Below, one piece after another: positions 45,331 through 57,622 of a stretch of 64,000 nt of DNA; the first letter of the stretch is position 1; each line of letters opens with the position of its first letter. Source of the stretch: Diphasiastrum complanatum (Eukaryota; Streptophyta; Lycopodiopsida; Lycopodiales; Lycopodiaceae). Under the pieces are notes generated by a model. It was not told the DNA's origin. It ran no database searches and saw only the letters and a list, made by a program, of their open reading frames with translations. A program made the translations under genes and the position numbers. The stretch is from contig CM055113.1 in assembly GCA_029204225.1 (NCBI GenBank), positions 27,348,592-27,412,591 on the forward strand, given 5' to 3'.

Positions 45331-47690
45331 GAAGGATATTGCCTTCGAGTGGAGTTCAAGCCAAGGTGAAGCTAGGAAACACTAAAGTGGTTGGTAAAGC
45401 TACTGAGTAAAAATGAAGAAAATTAGGTTGGCGAGTTAAAATCTTTGTCGACGAATTAGCGCGAGTAAAACTCTTTACTCATCGAGATCACAAAACATGT
45501 CTCTAAGTCTGCTCTGCTCACTAGAACATTGGCGAGTTAAAAAGATGACAAAAAAGTGCAAAAACACCTGAGAGCGAGTTAAAAACGTGTCAAAATGCAA
45601 GAAAAATAAAGGAAAATGCAAACAAAAGACCCATCTTTAGAGTGGTTTAGAGTGCTTTAGCACCGTCTCCCCCCTACATTGGCGCCAAAAAAAATTTGGA
45701 CCCTTTATGTGCCTCCCTAATCAGTGAGATCAAGAGGGCAAAGATGGGGCTTGGATCTCCAACCGGGTGAGTATCGATGTAGTACGGGCTTTGATCCAAT
45801 GGAGAGAGGGATAGACTACAAGCTAAAGATGGAATCTAAGCCTACCAAGAGTGTCAATCTTGATGTTGGGTCCTTTTCTCATTTTAGACCCAACAAAGAA
45901 TTAATCTACTTTTATTTCTCGTGCCATAGGCTTACGAGTATAGTGCACCTTCTACGGGTGTTTGACATTGCACTACAAGTATATCTAAGTCTTTATGCCG
46001 ACTTGGCCATGCTTTTATTCCCATCGCCAAGAATGTTCACTTGGTCATCTTTCTATGCAGAGAAGAATGGATTAACTTACTGATCTAGCAAACTCTGTTA
46101 CTGTAATTTGCATACCTAGGCATTTTCCTAGAAAGGGCACATTATTTTCATGAGCATACTTGGCAGCCAAAATCTTGCCTTGAACTCCATGATTCCCAAA
46201 ATCACCCAGCACTAAAACTCCATCAGCATTATGTGTTCTTACAAGATGTTAAAGGAATACTTGATACCATTCTTACCTCTTAGTGAATCATATGGGCATC
46301 TTTTTGTAAATTTCAAGCACAACACTGTGAAAATCGTTCAAGTACTACTTTTGGTACTAGTGCTGTGAGGAGAAATTTCTATCACTTGTAAAACAGACCA
46401 AGATTAAGCATGTGCTTTTGGTGTCTGCAAAGATGTGAAATGATGAAATTCATATCACAATTTGGGCTTTGGTTTTTGCGCCCATCATACCTGCGTAGTG
46501 ATACAAAATTTATGGCAATTCCAACAGAATGTTCGAACCAATAAAGAAAGTGCACTTCCAAGGACACTTTTACAACATCAAAATTACACTTTTTTAAATA
46601 TAAAGAGCACCAGTAAATGTTGAAACAAGGATGCATTGCTTCCATTTTGAGAGTTGGAGCATAAGAGCATAATTAAGGGATGCCATACCTCCTTCCTATA
46701 AAGCATTGGAGAGATTGCAATACACAAATAATATCCTTCCCAGAGAAACCAGACCTGCATACTGATGACCTTTTTTGCAATCAACCTTTAAAGTAAAAAC
46801 AACAAAGAGAAGAACATTATTATAGCTTATATTGTTTGCTCGAATTCACTATGAGAACATTTTATATTTTTATTTGCTCAAAATGCATAACCACAGTAGA
46901 GGAAAGTGTGCTTTTATACATTGGAAGCTTCTTTTGCCTTTATTGTAAGGCTTTAGTACAAACTATGCAGAACAGATTCAACAAGGCTTCTTCATAAACC
47001 TCCTGATTGAAAAATCTTGAGGAAATCTTAAAATTATCATGAATGCTTGAGCATTCACGATGTGCAATTTGGTGAAGACCTCTCTTTGCTAGTGGCTGTT
47101 TTGTTCACTTGATTAAAACAATTGCTAGATTCAAAAATTTCTAGGAGAATACAATTATATATGGAGCATACACAATAGAAGGGTTTTATGCACAATTAAC
47201 TCTCAATATAATAGCATATCAATGACAAATGGTGTGCTCTCTCTGAAAACTCTTCTACAAAGAAAACCGAATTTTGAATGTTAAAGGTAGAGCACTTTAT
47301 GAAAGCACAATAACTTTTTCCTTGCAAATGCAAAGTACAAAATTGTATTCAACGATCTATTGTACTAGCTCCTCAGCAGACAAAACTTTGTTATGTCGCT
47401 TTTGAGATGAAATTGAAGACTGACTTTCACGACTAGATTCAATCCTCTTCAAAGGCTCAATGTCCTGGTGTCCCACTTTGAAACCAAAAATGCAACCCAT
47501 TCAATACCTGCTCTTCAACTGTCTGCTTGCTCTATCCTATTAATTTACCATCAGAAATGAGTTTCCTAATCTTGGACACTATGCAGCACCATGTCTTCTT
47601 TTTCACTCTAGGATGCCACACTACACTGGATCTTTTATTCTAAAAGCATAATGCATTACACAATGATAAGAAACTAACACAAACATGATC
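45331..47690. other. Unassigned sequence
   Basis: Around 45430-45600 the motif GCGAGTTAAAA occurs three or four times. A 119-codon ORF at 45724-46083 has no recognisable motif. The rest is AT-rich without gene evidence. Confidence 0.45.
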
Positions 47691-47698
47691 AAACATCA

Positions 47699-47699
<1 letters not shown>

Positions 47700-47788
<89 letters not shown>
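47700..47788. repeat. Compound microsatellite (TG)n(AG)n
   Basis: About 30 TG units followed by about 14 GA units. Confidence 0.98.
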
Positions 47789-47789
<1 letters not shown>

Positions 47790-48004
47790 TGTGCATGCTA
47801 CTTTAGGGCAATTCATTTTCATACTTTTTTTCTTTTAATAATGAAATAAATTATTATTAATTCAAATGACATGGAATTTTGTGGAGCCAAAGAGTTTCAA
47901 AATGGATAAGGGTTTGTCTTGGTAATAAAGGCCCAATATCCTAGAACACCCCAAAGTAGACCTCAATAAGATTATTATTGATAGAATCAGAATACATTGT
48001 CATC

Positions 48005-48320
48005 ACAAATGCTACTAAGAGGCAATTTGGCTCAAAAATCTACTTGTAGATGTCAACCTTGCTCAACAACCTATTGTTTTTTATTGTGACAATCAAATCA
48101 CAATTGTACTATCTCTGAATCCAAGATTTCATTCTTGAACTAAGAATATCAAAATTAGATACCACTATGTAAGGGAGAAAGTGCTGAGCAAGGAAATTTT
48201 CATTTATTTCCGACAAAGACAGAATTTATGGCATTAGACTATTTCACTAAAGCATTATCAAAAGACTACCATACCAAATTCAATAATACTTTAAATCTAA
48301 AAATAAGAATTTTTCAAGAT
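48005..48320 (+). pseudogene. Copia RNase H tail fragment
   Basis: In one frame: EAIWLKNLLVDVNLAQQPIV, FYCDNQITIVLSLNPRFHS, a stop, TKNIKIRYHYVREKVLSKEI. The remainder matches the C-terminus weakly after indels. It is followed by a purine tract (CACAGGGGGG) and an LTR start. Confidence 0.85.
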
Positions 48321-48519
48321 CCACAGGGGGGTTGTTGGGTTTCAATGATCAAGTGGAAATCCACTTGTTAAAATGAGAACACAAATGAGAAATGAGAAAT
48401 GAGTAAAGACTTCATGTGTGTCTAAAAATTTGGTTTGGAGACCACCATTACCTAGGGCATAATAATACAATCTCATTATTTTCTATAAATTTTATTGGTT
48501 ACAATGTTCAGTCCTAAAA

Positions 48520-48640
48520 ATAGTTCTCATGGATTGAATCTTGGAAATACCTACCCTGCATGGATAAAATCTTGAAAATACATAGGTCTCATGGATGGAA
48601 GCTTAAAATACATATAAGCCCTTATGGATGAAATCATTAA
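48520..48640. repeat. Degenerate ~37-bp tandem units
   Basis: Repeated (T/C)ATGGAT(G/T)(G/A)AAT(C)TTGAAAATAC-type units, about three copies. Confidence 0.7.
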
Positions 48641-48759
48641 CATACTCTAAAAATGATTTACTATTATTGTTTTTAAGATTTTTGTGACACATCATGTATG
48701 ATAATGGGTGTTTGTTGGCCCATAATAAAAATATAATGGCAAGTAGTTGTGGTAGCGAC

Positions 48760-48870
48760 AAGTCACAAGTCACAAGATGACAACACAAGCTACCACAACA
48801 CAAGTCACAAGATGACAACACAAGTCACAAGTCACAAGATGACAACACAAGCTACCACAACTCGACAAGA
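48760..48870. repeat. Tandem CACAAGTCACAAGATGACAA units
   Basis: The block CACAAGTCACAAGATGACAA, alternating with ACACAAGCTACCACAAC, occurs three to four times. Confidence 0.9.
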
Positions 48871-49022
48871 GTATTTGCCATAATGCCAAGTGCTCATATT
48901 TTCCTTTGTATTTTGGGGGCACCTCCACTCACACAATGTTCATGTGGATTTTACAACCAAAATTTTAGGTGATCATTCTTCTCATAATCAGCCAATCAAA
49001 TGTTGAGACATAGCACATCAAC

Positions 49023-49149
49023 TTTCTGGTGGAATGTGCATGTGGACATCCAATGACAGGTTACCACATAGCACATGCACATTATGGTGAAATGTGGATG
49101 TCCTATGTGGCATCATGTCATTGGCTATCCACATGCACGTTCCACCAAA
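49023..49149. repeat. MITE-like inverted repeat (127 bp)
   Basis: TTTCTGGTGGAATGTGCATG at the left and the reverse complement of TGTCATTGG...CCACATGCACGTTCCACCAAA at the right form ~34-bp arms with few mismatches. No flanking duplication was identified. Confidence 0.75.
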
Positions 49150-49260
49150 CGACAAAAATGTAAAAAAAATTGCTTTAGAAATGCGAAAAAAAAATAGAAT
49201 GTGAAAAAAAAATTGTTCGCACATATGCGGCCATATGTCCATACGACTGTACGAATATAA

Positions 49261-49300
49261 CCCCCCCCCCCCCCCCCCTCCCAAAAAAAAAAAAAAAAAA
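49261..49300. repeat. Poly-C / poly-A homopolymer tract
   Basis: Runs of about 18 C and about 18 A. Base counts in such tracts are unreliable. Confidence 0.9.
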
Positions 49301-49619
49301 ACACAAGAAACAAAGGTCCACCTTTACATATTGGCATTACGCAGGGGACGGCCCTCTTCCTCTCAAGTGTTCCACCTGCTCGGGCACACGCACTCGGGCT
49401 CCTGTCCTCTGGCAATGGGCCCTAGGCGGAACGCCCTCGAGAGATCCTTCCTCCCACATTATATCCCTACATGGGATTCCAAACAAAACAAACATTAATG
49501 TAGCTGATAATCTTGGGGCATCCAAAAGTGTATAAGCACCCTTGATACATGCCCAATGCCCATGAGCGTAGTTCGGTTGTCCCCGAAGCCCTCAAATTCA
49601 TTCATAGGTGGCACAATAA

Positions 49620-49624
49620 TACAA

Positions 49625-49672
<48 letters not shown>

Positions 49673-50353
49673 CGTAACAAGGAGGCACGAGAGGCAACGA
49701 GAGGGAGGGAGGGAGATGTATCGATCGATCTCGCCCAAATGGGGAGAGCTGCAAGTTTTGGTATTGGGAAAAGCAGAGATGAATCGGTGAAGCTACAGTA
49801 TGTTTGGGGCCTGGGGAGCAAGAATTGCTAACCAGACTAATATCTCGTATCCCCATTTCATGAGAATGGAGAATGGAGCTTTGGGTATTATGCTGAGATT
49901 TGCTGTTGTGAGTGGTGAAATTGATGCGGAATCAGTTTTCATGATCCAATTTACGCCTGGCTGGTAAGCCTGTAGAATGTTTCTTTTTTATGGTTGCTGT
50001 CTTTTGAGTAGAGAAATACATGATCTAGCCTTCCACATTGTGTCCGATCCTAGTGTTGCCAATTTAGGGTTTCCTATGAGATGAACACAGGGTGGTCTAG
50101 ATCAAGCTTTTTGCAGCATCTACAATCCAAGGAGTTGCTTTCGATTTATCCAATGCATGGTTCTTGCTAAGCGCATCTCACGATCCATGTCCCTTGCATC
50201 AATTAACTCCATCTCTGTAGAATTTCAAGAGCGTAGGTTTTGCATTTAGGATATGCTTTGGGATTGGTAGTAGCGATGCTTCAAAGCTCGCAGTTGATAC
50301 ATAGGTTTTTTACATCTTGCATTTGAGGGTTCTGAGGAAGAAGTGATTAGTCA
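49620..50353 (+). promoter_or_regulatory. Probable AUG3 promoter/leader with GA repeat and candidate 5' UTR intron
   Basis: A (GA)n tract at 49628-49668 is followed by purine-rich AGGGAGGGAGGGAG, as often seen near plant transcription starts. A good donor CTG|GTAAGC at 49963/49964 and an acceptor-like TTGCATTTGAG at 50317-50327 could bound a 5' UTR intron. This is pattern-based inference only. Confidence 0.3.
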
Positions 50354-52204
50354 ATGAGTGGAGCGAGGCTGTGTGGCTTGCTTGCGGATTTGGGCTACGA
50401 AGGATGGCAGCTTCTGGATCCTGATAGCTTTGAGTGGCCATTCCAGTATGATGACACTCAGCCTCTTCTGGACTGGCTCTGCACCAATTTGCGTGCCACC
50501 AATGTGCTATCTGTCTCAGAGCTACTGCAGTATAAGGAGCTCCTTGCAGAAGGAAAAATTATGGAAGATGAGGATTTATATTTTGCTTTTGAAAGCATCT
50601 TAGCTTTTGCAAGCAAGAGATCGAATCAAGAAACTGCCTTGGGGGCAGAGGAATCTCTGAAAGAGATTAAAGAGGCGACAATTGCTTACAGAGAAGAAGA
50701 GGCTGCTCTTCAAAAGCGCTTACATCTTTTGCAATCCCAGGTAGATTCACTAGCAGGACACAGCTCCTCTTTAATACAAGGAAGGAGGGCTAGAGTAGCT
50801 GCCGCATCGACGGCAAGTACAAACCTAATGGTTGCTGAAGAAAAACTCGCTAACAGAAACCTAGAGGTCAACACTGTGCTTGAGAAAATTTCTTGCTTGG
50901 CGAAAGAATTGGCGTCTTACCATTCCAGGCAAGTGGAGGGAATTTTCATTTCTTTTGCAGATTTACGCCCATACACAAGACAAGACCTTGCATGCACCAA
51001 AGAGCTAAATCAGTGGTATATTAAACAGTTCGATATAGGCCCTTCCCGACTAGTTGTGGAAGAAGGAAAATCGAAGTATTCATGGGTTAGTGCAGACAAT
51101 GCTCCTAATAGCCTTGCGGAAGGGGATCCTCAGCAGAGCCATCACCATAGATTGATGGAGCTGCAACGACTTCGCTCAGTCTTTGGAATAAGCGAAAGAC
51201 AATGGGTGGAGGCACAAGTAGAGAATGCTAAGCAACAGGCAGTGCTTGCAACTGCGAAGTTACAGGTATGTGCTGATCAAGCTCATGTTCGCAGTGACCT
51301 TCATTCTCTTAGGCGGCGGCATGCCGACATTGGAACCGAGCTGGACCCACTTATTTTGAAAGAGGAAAAGATGCTTTCAGAGGTCATACCAAGCCTTTGC
51401 TGGGAACTCGCTCAGCTTCAAGACACATACGTTTTGCAGGGTGACTATGATCTTAAAGTTATGAGGCAAGAGTATTACATCTCACAACAGAAGAGGTTCA
51501 TAAGCCATTTGGTGGATCAACTAGCAAGGCACCGTTTCTTACAAGTTGCCTGCCATTTAGAAAGGAAAACAATGAATGGATCATATGAACTGCTTAGACT
51601 CATAGAAGCTGAATTGGATGTTTTTTTGAATGGTGCAATGAAGAGAATCAACCGATGCCTGGCTTTGTCTCAAGTTGAATCGGAAGTTCGGGAACAAGGA
51701 GCAATTGATGATCGTGATGTATTTCTGCATCGTGTGAGAGATTTGCTAAATATCTATAACTATGAGCAAGGGACAATGCCAATTTATGTTTCGGCACCAG
51801 GTCTTATTCAGCAATTGAACCACTTGCAATCTGATCTGCAATCTTTGCAAACTGAGCTGGACAAATCACTTGTTCAAGATAAAACAAAATGTATTGCTGA
51901 ACTTTGTAGTATCATACAAAGAATGCAACAGCTACTTTTTGCCTCATCAACGACAGCACAACCAATCTTAACTCCATGGCCACTTATGAAAGAGCTCGGA
52001 GAAATGGAGAAATCCAATTCACAGCTTTCAGTGGCTATAGCAAATGTTACTCATGAACGCTCTGAAAAAACTGACATTATCAAACATCATCCTCATGAAG
52101 TAGGGCTAGAAAGACAAGTATTTGTGAACTTCTTCTGTGCTCCTGAACATCTGAGAAGCCAAGTCAGAGAATTAGTTGCAATGGTGAAGGCTATGCAAGT
52201 ATAG
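50354..52204 (+). CDS. AUG3: Augmin complex subunit 3 (HAUS3-like)
   Basis: Encodes 616 residues, close to the length of plant AUG3. AUG3 is part of the eight-subunit augmin complex, which binds existing microtubules and recruits gamma-tubulin for branching nucleation in spindle, phragmoplast and cortical arrays. The N-terminus [20 protein letters not shown] then [13 protein letters not shown] is the family's conserved start, which fixes the initiation codon. Further conserved blocks are [71 protein letters not shown] and [20 protein letters not shown]. Much of the rest is coiled coil. The frame is uninterrupted, with no intron in the coding sequence, unlike my recollection of angiosperm AUG3 genes. 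It is the only intact host gene in the window; an expressed retrocopy or an intron-poor lineage could explain the single exon. Confidence 0.96.
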   Translation: MSGARLCGLLADLGYEGWQLLDPDSFEWPFQYDDTQPLLDWLCTNLRATNVLSVSELLQYKELLAEGKIMEDEDLYFAFESILAFASKRSNQETALGAEESLKEIKEATIAYREEEAALQKRLHLLQSQVDSLAGHSSSLIQGRRARVAAASTASTNLMVAEEKLANRNLEVNTVLEKISCLAKELASYHSRQVEGIFISFADLRPYTRQDLACTKELNQWYIKQFDIGPSRLVVEEGKSKYSWVSADNAPNSLAEGDPQQSHHHRLMELQRLRSVFGISERQWVEAQVENAKQQAVLATAKLQVCADQAHVRSDLHSLRRRHADIGTELDPLILKEEKMLSEVIPSLCWELAQLQDTYVLQGDYDLKVMRQEYYISQQKRFISHLVDQLARHRFLQVACHLERKTMNGSYELLRLIEAELDVFLNGAMKRINRCLALSQVESEVREQGAIDDRDVFLHRVRDLLNIYNYEQGTMPIYVSAPGLIQQLNHLQSDLQSLQTELDKSLVQDKTKCIAELCSIIQRMQQLLFASSTTAQPILTPWPLMKELGEMEKSNSQLSVAIANVTHERSEKTDIIKHHPHEVGLERQVFVNFFCAPEHLRSQVRELVAMVKAMQV

Positions 52205-54130
52205 CCCCCTAGTTTTGGGTCTGGAACTTCAAGTTATCTCTAGATTTACAGGAAGGCTAGAATGTCAGGACATCATCAGAATGCCCAGGCCGTTAAATCT
52301 TCTATCCTGACTTATCCTGAGGCAGGAACCCATTAAATTTCTTTGGTAGCACAAGGGAGTGCCATGACATTACCATCGCTTTTTTATTGATTATGATTCT
52401 AATTGATTTGGCAAGAGAACTTAGTTATACTTGTTAGTGGTAGAGAAAGCTTAAATGGAAGTGGCTTCTGAAATTATTGGCCATACTATCAGCAAGTAGA
52501 TTTGTTGCAGCTCACACCCTCAGGTTTGCAGGGACGTGATTTGCTTGAAAAGCAACAGTAAATTCTAGAAAAGTAACGTAGAACCTGGGAACATGTTCTT
52601 ATCTTGTCCTGACAGTCTCTGCAAAGTGATTCTTCCCTCGTGAAATTTTTGGCGATGCCTGACAGTACAAAACTTCTGAAGAAAAAAGGATGTCTGTAAA
52701 AAAGGGACAGTTAGCAGCAGAATTTCATGTAGCCAATGTGGTTCAGAGGAGTTATCTAATGATTGCAGAAAAGGTACTCATGTCACCGACATTGTACCCA
52801 CGGACACATTGAATGCCAATCAAAGTGCCAGCGCCAGTAAATGTGTAGAACCCATCAAGGACAGAATGCATCATATTCAGCCAGCCGTGGACTGCCAGTA
52901 AGTAGGAAGCCGACAAGGCACAAGGCAAGAGCAATTGAGACAATGGTTCTACCACTACAGACTGGTGGTCAAACTTCTGTCAATGTGTATGCTGAGTTGG
53001 GTTTAATGATTGGTGGAGTGATATTGAATGTTGGAGCCATATATATGTGCTCTCAATAAGGATGTCATTGAAAGATGTAGTGGGGGATTAAGAGGATGTA
53101 GGAGATATATCCTGAGGGTGAGAAATCTGGGATAAGGTGATGTTTGATGTTTTGTGCTGTGATATTGCAGGTGTTGGCAACATACTGTGAGATGATGAAT
53201 TGATGTCGTTGTGTAGATGTTGAGTGTGTGTGAAGAATGCATAGACAGCTTCAATATGTTGGTCATTGTTCCTGGTGTTCAGTGGTTTGCTAAGGAATTC
53301 TCATTAAGAGAAATGCAGTATTGTGTGGCATGTGTCGATGCTGCAGCTTTTATTCAAAAGGTGTTGGTGGAATCAGTATAAATCAAATAGTTATTTCAGC
53401 ATGATGTCGGTTTTGGTCAAGCAAATCTCAAAGCTAGTCATTATCTTGGGTTTCATAGAGGTTTTAGACATTTTTTAAATTGAAATGGTGTATTATTACA
53501 GTAAACGGATCATTGCATGCAACGTGTGTGGACGCAGCAGTATGCTAGTAGCAGTTCGTTGATAAAGAAGCGTCTTCAAATGTTGGCTTGTTTGGCAGAG
53601 TTCTTTGGTTGAAGCATCATCATCACAAAGAATTGATCATCTTATGTAAAGTGTGAATGCAGTAACACTTTCAGTAGTAGTTTGTTAATAAGGTTGTGTA
53701 GTGTGCATTAGAATGTGAATAGATAGTTGGTATGACAGGATTTCAGTAGTAGAATGTTGATGAAGATTGTGTTGATGGCATTGAAATGCCGAGCATTGGT
53801 TTTGGTATCATAGCACTGTCCTGATGGGAGTACATTGGAGACAGCAGATCCTAGCTGTGTGGCAAGCTATTACCATGGATGGAAAACTGACTCTACTGAA
53901 GCAGCTTATTGGAAAATCAAGCATAGATCAATGGGTTAGGAGTAGGATGTGACTTTAGATCGACTATGCTTCATTTGGTAGTGAAACTCCTAGGCATATT
54001 AGAAGGTTGCACCAATGTTGAGGCTACAAGTATTGTCAATGTATATCGTGCTAAACACAGTCCTCACCCATGGATAGTGGTGATTTGGCCATGGACATTG
54101 CACATCTTGGGATAATAACTGTACTATTAT
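52205..54130. other. AUG3 downstream sequence, unassigned
   Basis: Probably includes the AUG3 3' UTR. No poly-A tail relic or flanking duplication typical of a recent retrocopy was seen. Short ORFs around 52750-53060 on both strands have hydrophobic stretches but no recognised family. Confidence 0.45.
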
Positions 54131-54134
54131 GCCT

Positions 54135-54285
54135 TTGAGGGTATATTGTTGTTGGCCAAATGTGAAAAGCCCTGTTACATCTCCCTTAGATTTCTGGTTG
54201 CCTTGACGGTTGTCTCTAATAAACTTATGGAAAAAACTTGTGAAGCCTAGAAAAGATTTAACTTTTGTAATGGTTTTCAAGATAG
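54135..54285 (-). pseudogene. Ty3/gypsy RT thumb fragment
   Basis: Minus-strand reading TITKVKSFLGFTSFFHKFIR matches the conserved gypsy motif (K.VRSFLGL.SYYR.FI). About 20 further codons are degenerate. No neighbouring gypsy domains are present. Confidence 0.7.
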
Positions 54286-54740
54286 GTCAGTCACGAACTT
54301 AATCTACATATAAGCATACATACCAGCCCCTCCACTTGCACTTGTGATTCCGTCCATCACTATTGATTATTTGTTACAAGAAATTACTTCAATCAATTGG
54401 CATATAACATCTAGAAATCAATTGTGACCTTGGATTAAACAGAATAAAAAGCTAGTAAGGACATTTCACTATTTTAATTGATTTTGGAAGAAAAAAAAAC
54501 AATCAATAATAACTAGATTAAAATCAAACAAGTTGATAAATCACATAACTCAAAATTCTGATTCCCGTTAGTAATTGAAAGGCAATAAAAGTTTCACCAC
54601 CATTCAATCCTAAATCGAGATTAACTTTGGCATGTTGGGCGTGCAAACATTGACATGCAGTCATTTCATTACGAACTTTTTAACATAATCAATCATTACT
54701 TATGTAACTAGCAGTACTTCAGACTCCTATTAGTCCATTT
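54286..54740. other. Unassigned AT-rich sequence
   Basis: No gene or element recognised. Confidence 0.5.
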
Positions 54741-54742
54741 AG

Positions 54743-55789
54743 TGTTGGGGGCTAAATGGCAAGTTACCCTTGGATAAGGATTATCCTTAGGATTAAGGGT
54801 ATGTGCCTTTGGATAAGGGCAGGCAAATGACTATACCTTGGTCAGAGGTATGGAGTCACGTGACCTTTGGTTAAGGGGTACCCTTAGGATTAAGGGTATG
54901 TGCCTTAGATTAAGATACTAGTGTCCTTGGTTAAGGACAGGTAGGTGTCTATGCCTTGGATGGAAGTATGGAATCTAGAGAGGTGTTAGAAAGTCATTGG
55001 ATGACTATTTTTCTAAACCTTGGGCCTCAACCTTGAACCATATCACTTCATTGGTCTAGGACCAAAGTATACTTGCACAACTTGGGCATTGGGACCTAGT
55101 AGGAGAGAGCCCTCCCAAAGAGTCCATTCAGTTCTCAACTCCCACAAGAAATACATTCAAAGAGTCATAGGTTATGGAAGGAGTCTCCTGACATTCCATA
55201 AGCCTATGGAGGCTCTTGGAGATTCTTTAACTCCCCTAGGCTTCTCTCTCTCTCTCTCTCATTGGATGAGCATAGAGCTCCATAGTGCATTGGAGGGGTC
55301 CATGGGCCATCTATATGAGGGTAGTAGGGGCGCCCATTGGGAGGGGGAAATCTCTCTTGTTTGTTTTGCTTATGCTCTAGTGTTGCTACCAGTGTGTAGA
55401 GTGCTTTCTTGTGGTAGAATGTTTAAGATTTGGATCTTGCTTATGGTATGGGACATAAGTAGGGTTTGGATCTTGATTATGCTATGGAGTGTTGTGGTAT
55501 GCTTGTGATTTGTTTAAGGTTAGCAAGGGGGAGCTAGATAGGTCTTGCTTGGAGCTTGGATCTAGCTATGGTTGGGTGGTGAATACTTGAGGCCAGCTTG
55601 TTATCTATCTTTGTGTTTAAAGAGTAGGGACACAGGTGGAGGAGAGATCCTTGGAGGCTTGCAGATCCTTACTTGCAGGGATGCATCCTAGCTTGGAGTT
55701 GGAGAGCATCTTGGAGCTTGCAGATTGCTTGGAGGACATTGGAGGCTCTACCTTGGATTTGGAGGACTTCCTCACCTCTACTTGTAAAA
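54743..55789 (+). mobile_element. Candidate LTR (about 1.05 kb) ending at a primer site
   Basis: It starts TGTTGGGGGCTAAATGG and runs to a copia-type primer site at 55791. The 3' edge (CTTGTAAAAG) lacks a clean CA. Its first 230 bases are a tandem duplication. No second LTR was found, so the left border is inferred from the TGTTGG start. A 162-codon ORF inside (55020-55508) has no domain. Confidence 0.45.
54765..54975. repeat. ~105-bp tandem duplication in the LTR
   Basis: Two copies share ACCCTTAGGATTAAGGGTAT then GTGCCTT, GGACAGG.A..TG.CTAT and GCCTTGG...GAAGTATGGA in order. Confidence 0.85.
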
Positions 55790-55790
55790 G

Positions 55791-55803
55791 TGGTATCAGA
55801 GCT
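55791..55803 (+). other. Primer-binding site (initiator Met-tRNA type)
   Basis: TGGTATCAGAGCT following the candidate LTR. Confidence 0.7.
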
Positions 55804-55804
55804 A

Positions 55805-57090
55805 GACAAAGGATGGTAACCTTTCTAACCTTCTTCAAGTTCTATTAAGATCACCTACTAAATTTTTTTTGGGGAAGATTATTGGCTTTTCTAGTTGTAG
55901 GAAGCTTGTAGTTAAAATACCCAATGAATCTAGTTCTCTTTAGAAGAGAGTAGTGATGCTTATAGAATTGTTTAGGGGCTGATTTATTATCATGTTAGAG
56001 AAGTTTTATAGTGGGCTTTGGGTTTTTTAAAGTTCTGAAAAAATATTTGTGGGATGGTTAGAGGAAGTCTTCCTCTACATACACAAACTTTGTTTTGCAA
56101 AAAAATTGATTCTAGCTATGTGTTTTGATCAAAACTAGTGTTTTTTTTGCATAAATGAAGCGTTTGAAGTTTTGATTTTCATTTTGAAGTTCTGTTTTTC
56201 AGACCTGTAAATCTGAAAAGTGAAGTTTTCATCCAAACTTCATTAGTTACACCTTTCTATTTCCTAATTTCATGAAAATGGCAATGTAGGAAGGGAATGG
56301 TAGTGTAACTTTGTGCATAAAACAAGTTTTGAAGTTCTGTTTTTTGTCATTATGAAGTTTTGATTTTCAGATCTGTAAATTTGAAAATCAGATCTGAAAA
56401 TTGAAGTTTTCATAAAGCTTCATTAGTTATCAATTTCTAGACACTAGTTTCATGGATTTGGAGATCTAAAATAGTGAGAAATGTGAAAACTTTGGTTGTT
56501 TTTGAAATGACAAATGGAATTGGATTTGGAATGAAAACTTTATGTAAACATTAGCTTGGATTAGTTCATTAAAGTTTACATAAAGATTTGGTTTTCATTT
56601 TTGCTTTTGATTAAGGCAAATGTAGCTTCTTGTTGTTTTCCTCTTAAGCTTGAATGAGCTTACAAATAGTAAGCTTGGACTGAGCTTATAAACAATAAGA
56701 TTGAATGAGTAGAAGTAAATGCTTTTTATTTGCATTGGATGTAAGAATGAAAGCATTTCTATCATTCTAATTTGAGCACTTTGTTGTTGTATTTGCATAA
56801 TAGAAAAACACACAAGCAACCCCAATGGATCATAGATAGCCACCCGTGAGTGTTTTTTTTTATGATGGTTCTACGCATACTTTTATTAATGCTAAGTTGG
56901 TGCAAAAGCTCCAGTTGGCAACCACACCAAGTGACCATAAGTATGTGGTTAGGATGGCAGCTGGTGGGGAGCAGTAGGTCTAGGATCACTTTGTCCCCCA
57001 CGTGTCATTGAGGATTCAAAACTATGTAGATAGTTTATCTTTTCATGTTTATTGATTAGTTTGTGTTTTTGGTGAAAGGTGTGGATTTCA
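55805..57090. other. Unassigned sequence with a large tandem duplication
   Basis: No gag or pol frame follows the primer site. At about 56157-56480 a ~170-base unit (GAAGTTTTGATTTTCA, GAAGTTCTGTTTTT, CTTCATTAGTTA) is present twice. Confidence 0.6.
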
Positions 57091-57094
57091 ATCC

Positions 57095-57604
57095 CACCTT
57101 CCTTAGAATAGCCAATAAGAAAAAGGGGCAAGGGCCTTTCCCATCTATAAAACGACACCATTTGTATCATATTTCCATGTTTAATGAAAAGGAGAAAACT
57201 CTACCATTTTGGAGAGAAGCATCCTCATTTGCTATTCCATACTTGTTAATGTCATTTTGTGTGTGTTTGCTTTTTTGCTTTCTAGCTTACATGCTTTTTG
57301 GTTTGAATTGTTAATGTTTCTCCATTAGTAAGCAAAATGAGCAAATGAGCTAACTTCCCCTCCCACCCTCTTTCTCCCTCTCTTGCTCTACTTCTCCTAT
57401 CTATTCTTCTACCTCTCTCCTTGAATGACGCTAAATCTTGATGTGTGTGTGGTTAGTGTAGGAAGGGGTAGTGTTAAAAGGTGGTAGCGTTAGAGGAAAG
57501 AGTAGGAAACATCTAAAAGTAGCATCTTGACATAGTTAGGTACCTATCCAGTGAACTAACTCTCTTTGACAGGCGGAAGGGCTACTCACCGACTATATTT
57601 TACA
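57095..57604 (+). mobile_element. Ty3/gypsy LTR (left end not determined)
   Basis: Ends ATTTTACA just before a gypsy primer site. It contains a CCAAT-like AGCCAATAAG (57107-57116) and a TATA-like CTATAAAACG (57145-57154). Three parts of it recur in reverse complement at 23.76-24.11 kb and 26.25-26.7 kb. Confidence 0.7.
57145..57154 (+). promoter_or_regulatory. TATA box of the gypsy LTR
   Basis: CTATAAAACG about 35 bases downstream of a CCAAT-like box. Confidence 0.55.
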
Positions 57605-57605
57605 G

Positions 57606-57622
57606 TGGCGTCGTTGCCGGGA
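57606..57622 (+). other. Gypsy primer-binding site
   Basis: TGGCGTCGTTGCCGGGA, one base from the TGGCGCCGTTGCCGGGG site typical of plant Ty3/gypsy elements. Confidence 0.85.

Larger units (their letters stand above)
48333..48900 (+). mobile_element. Probable copia 3' LTR (right end not determined)
   Basis: TGTTGGGTTTCAATG directly follows the polypurine tract. It contains the tandem arrays at 48520-48640 and 48760-48870. Confidence 0.5.

Noticed and set aside
45724..46083. 119-codon ORF downstream of copia element F
   Set aside because: No motif, uneven composition, no promoter context; not distinguishable from a chance frame.
49261..49300. Poly-C/poly-A tract considered as a retrocopy poly-A tail
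   Set aside because: It is upstream of AUG3 rather than downstream of a transcript end, and the C run points to a simple repeat or sequencing artefact.
52752..53059. Hydrophobic ORFs on both strands downstream of AUG3, considered as a membrane protein exon
   Set aside because: Frames on both strands are similarly open, and no family or splice structure could be supported.
55020..55508. 162-codon ORF between the candidate LTR start and primer site
   Set aside because: It lies inside an LTR-like region, has no domain, and its hydrophobic end reflects TTG-rich repeated DNA.
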